Shown: one piece after another, positions 62,873 to 64,000 of the stretch | How positions within the stretch are numbered: position 1 is the stretch's first letter | How the letters are laid out: the number at the start of each line of letters is the position of its first letter | Translations under genes and position numbers: made by a program | Assembly: GCA_016195805.1 (NCBI GenBank) | Contig: JACPYT010000005.1 | Coordinates: forward strand, 121,551-185,550 | DNA: 64,000 bases | From: Hydrogenophilales bacterium | GTDB taxonomy: Bacteria > Pseudomonadota > Gammaproteobacteria > Burkholderiales > Thiobacillaceae | Direction: 5' to 3' | Notes under the pieces: model-generated | Database searches by the model: none | Told to the model about the DNA's origin: nothing | Seen by the model: the letters and a program-made list of their open reading frames with translations, nothing else

Positions 62873-63106
62873 ATGAGCACAACCTTGAGCGAAGTCGTCG
62901 TACACCTCGACGAAAGCGTCGACGAAGCCACGCTGAATGATCTCGAACAAGGCATTCGCCTGGATCAGGGGATCATCTCGGTGGGGCATCGCCCCAACCA
63001 GAATCACCTGATGGTGGTGGTCTACGATTCGGCGCTGGCACGCGCATCCAGCATCCTGCACAATTTTCGGGAACGCGGCTTGCACGCGCAACTGATCGGG
63101 ATGTGA
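62873..63106 (+). CDS. Small HMA-like-fold protein without CxxC
   Basis: This 77-residue protein starts after AGGAGA and has the beta-alpha-beta-beta-alpha-beta rhythm of heavy-metal-associated domains: SEVVVHLDESVDEATLNDLE, SVGHRPNQNHLMVVVYD, and a final LHAQLIGM. The CxxC metal ligands are absent, so it probably does not bind copper in the usual way. It is divergent from the araC gene. Confidence 0.6.
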   Translation: MSTTLSEVVVHLDESVDEATLNDLEQGIRLDQGIISVGHRPNQNHLMVVVYDSALARASSILHNFRERGLHAQLIGM

Positions 63107-63230
63107 GGACGCTTCCCGCGCCCTCTTTTCATGACGTTTGTCACGCCCTGGACCAGTCAGGCAGCCCTGCGCAATCGTCCCGGGCAATGGATGATTGTCG
63201 GGGTTGAAAGCAACCGCGAGGAGAAGAACC

Positions 63231-64000
63231 ATGTCGATGACACCTGAAATGGAAGCGCTCAAGACCCGTCTGAAAGCGATGTGGATGGCGGGCGACTACG
63301 CTCATTTCTCAACGTATCTCGAGCCCGGGGCGATGAAATTCCTTCGCCGCCTTCAACTCGCCCCCGGCGAGCGGGTTCTGGATGTCGCGTGCGGAGCGGG
63401 CCAGCTCTCCTTGCCCGCTGCCCGTGGCGGCGCCACGGTAACGGGCATCGACATCGCCACGAACCTGATTGAACAGGCGCGGTCTCGCGCCAGTGCGGAG
63501 GGACTGGCAATACGTTTTGAGGAAGGCGACGCCGAGGATCTGCCCTATGACGACGCCGCATTCGATGTCGTCTTCAGCCTGATCGGCGCCATGTTTGCAC
63601 CGAGACCCGAGCAGGTGGCGGATGAACTCCTGCGCGTATGCAGATCCGGCGGACGCATTCTCATGGGGAACTGGACGCCCGATGGATTCGTCGGACAGAT
63701 GTTCAAGACCCACGGCAAGCATGTTCCACCGCCGGCGGGCATGCCGTCCCCCGTACTTTGGGGCGACGAGGCGACGGTGCGCGCGCGCCTTCAGGATGGC
63801 GCCGACGACCTCCACATGACGCGGAAGATGTATCCGATGAAATATCCGTTCCCGCCGTCCGAAGTCGTCGAATTCTTCCGCACCTACTATGGCCCGAGCA
63901 ACCGTGCCTTTGCCGCGCTCGATCCCGACAGGCAAGCCGCCTTGCGAAGTGACCTGGAACAGTTATGGTCGGCGCACAACCAGGCAAGCGATGGCGAAAC
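63231..64000 (+). CDS. Class I SAM-dependent methyltransferase (3' end outside window)
   Basis: The frame is open from ATG 63231 (GGAG site) to the end of the window. Motif I is [19 protein letters not shown], followed by [16 protein letters not shown] and [19 protein letters not shown]. It belongs to the broad methyltransferase_11/25 group. The substrate cannot be told. It lies 124 bases after the HMA-like gene on the same strand. Confidence 0.88.
   Translation, partial: MSMTPEMEALKTRLKAMWMAGDYAHFSTYLEPGAMKFLRRLQLAPGERVLDVACGAGQLSLPAARGGATVTGIDIATNLIEQARSRASAEGLAIRFEEGDAEDLPYDDAAFDVVFSLIGAMFAPRPEQVADELLRVCRSGGRILMGNWTPDGFVGQMFKTHGKHVPPPAGMPSPVLWGDEATVRARLQDGADDLHMTRKMYPMKYPFPPSEVVEFFRTYYGPSNRAFAALDPDRQAALRSDLEQLWSAHNQASDGE

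Overview
This window looks like chromosomal DNA of a GC-rich betaproteobacterium, most likely Nitrosomonadales and close to sulfur oxidisers of the Thiobacillus type. This is inferred from gene content and order: rpsF-priB-rpsR-rplI-dnaB-alr, two DsrC/TusE-family genes, periplasmic thioredoxin-fold genes, ygfZ beside a DUF4936 gene, paired DUF1631 genes, and a zwf-pgl-gnd cluster. No rRNA, prophage, complete insertion sequence or CRISPR array was seen. There is one tRNA gene, tRNA-Gly(CCC).

Layout. 1-1.6 kb: ygfZ (5' end outside the window), DUF4936, and a DsrC-like gene without the C-terminal cysteines. 1.6-12 kb: a long minus-strand block with alr, dnaB, the S6/PriB/S18/L9 operon, an Orn/Lys/Arg decarboxylase, dcd, apbC, rppH and a spermidine-synthase-like gene. 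A 158-bp terminal-inverted-repeat element separates dnaB from alr. 12-15.2 kb: proS, a lytic transglycosylase, and a winged-helix-like protein behind a possible sigma-54 promoter. 15.3-18.1 kb: a tightly coupled minus-strand cassette tlpA - thioredoxin - tolC - very short adaptor. 18.1-26.1 kb: housekeeping genes (fumC, ylqF, gnd-zwf-pgl, marC, trmB, thiSG).

26-46.6 kb is the most interesting part and is rich in cyclic-di-GMP functions. It holds two tandem DUF1631 genes with PilZ-like C-termini. The second is preceded by a FliA-type promoter and a recognisable c-di-GMP-I (GEMM) riboswitch, but its reading frame carries an in-frame UAG. mutY follows. Then come two separate modules in which a periplasmic binding protein sits with a membrane GGDEF-EAL protein; one of them also has a porin. 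Between the modules are a second cysteine-less DsrC-like gene, ilvE, a zinc-ribbon protein, a YheT hydrolase carrying a 72-bp in-frame palindromic insertion, a phosphohexomutase and a glycosyltransferase. A corA gene follows with an in-frame UAG and no normal start codon.

46.6-64 kb: a thioredoxin/beta-propeller pair, mogA, an EI24/CysZ-like membrane protein, a putative zinc metallopeptidase, a large DUF748 (AsmA-like) protein, darP (yjgA), pmbA, a GDSL lipoprotein, TRAP permeases, an FKBP, a YgiQ radical SAM protein and DUF2288. An AraC regulator broken by a frameshift at a C6/G6 run follows. The window ends inside a SAM methyltransferase gene.

Three genes are disrupted (DUF1631-B, corA, araC). 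UAG terminates several intact genes here, so wholesale stop-codon reassignment is unlikely. Recent gene decay, phase variation, suppression or sequence error remain open explanations.
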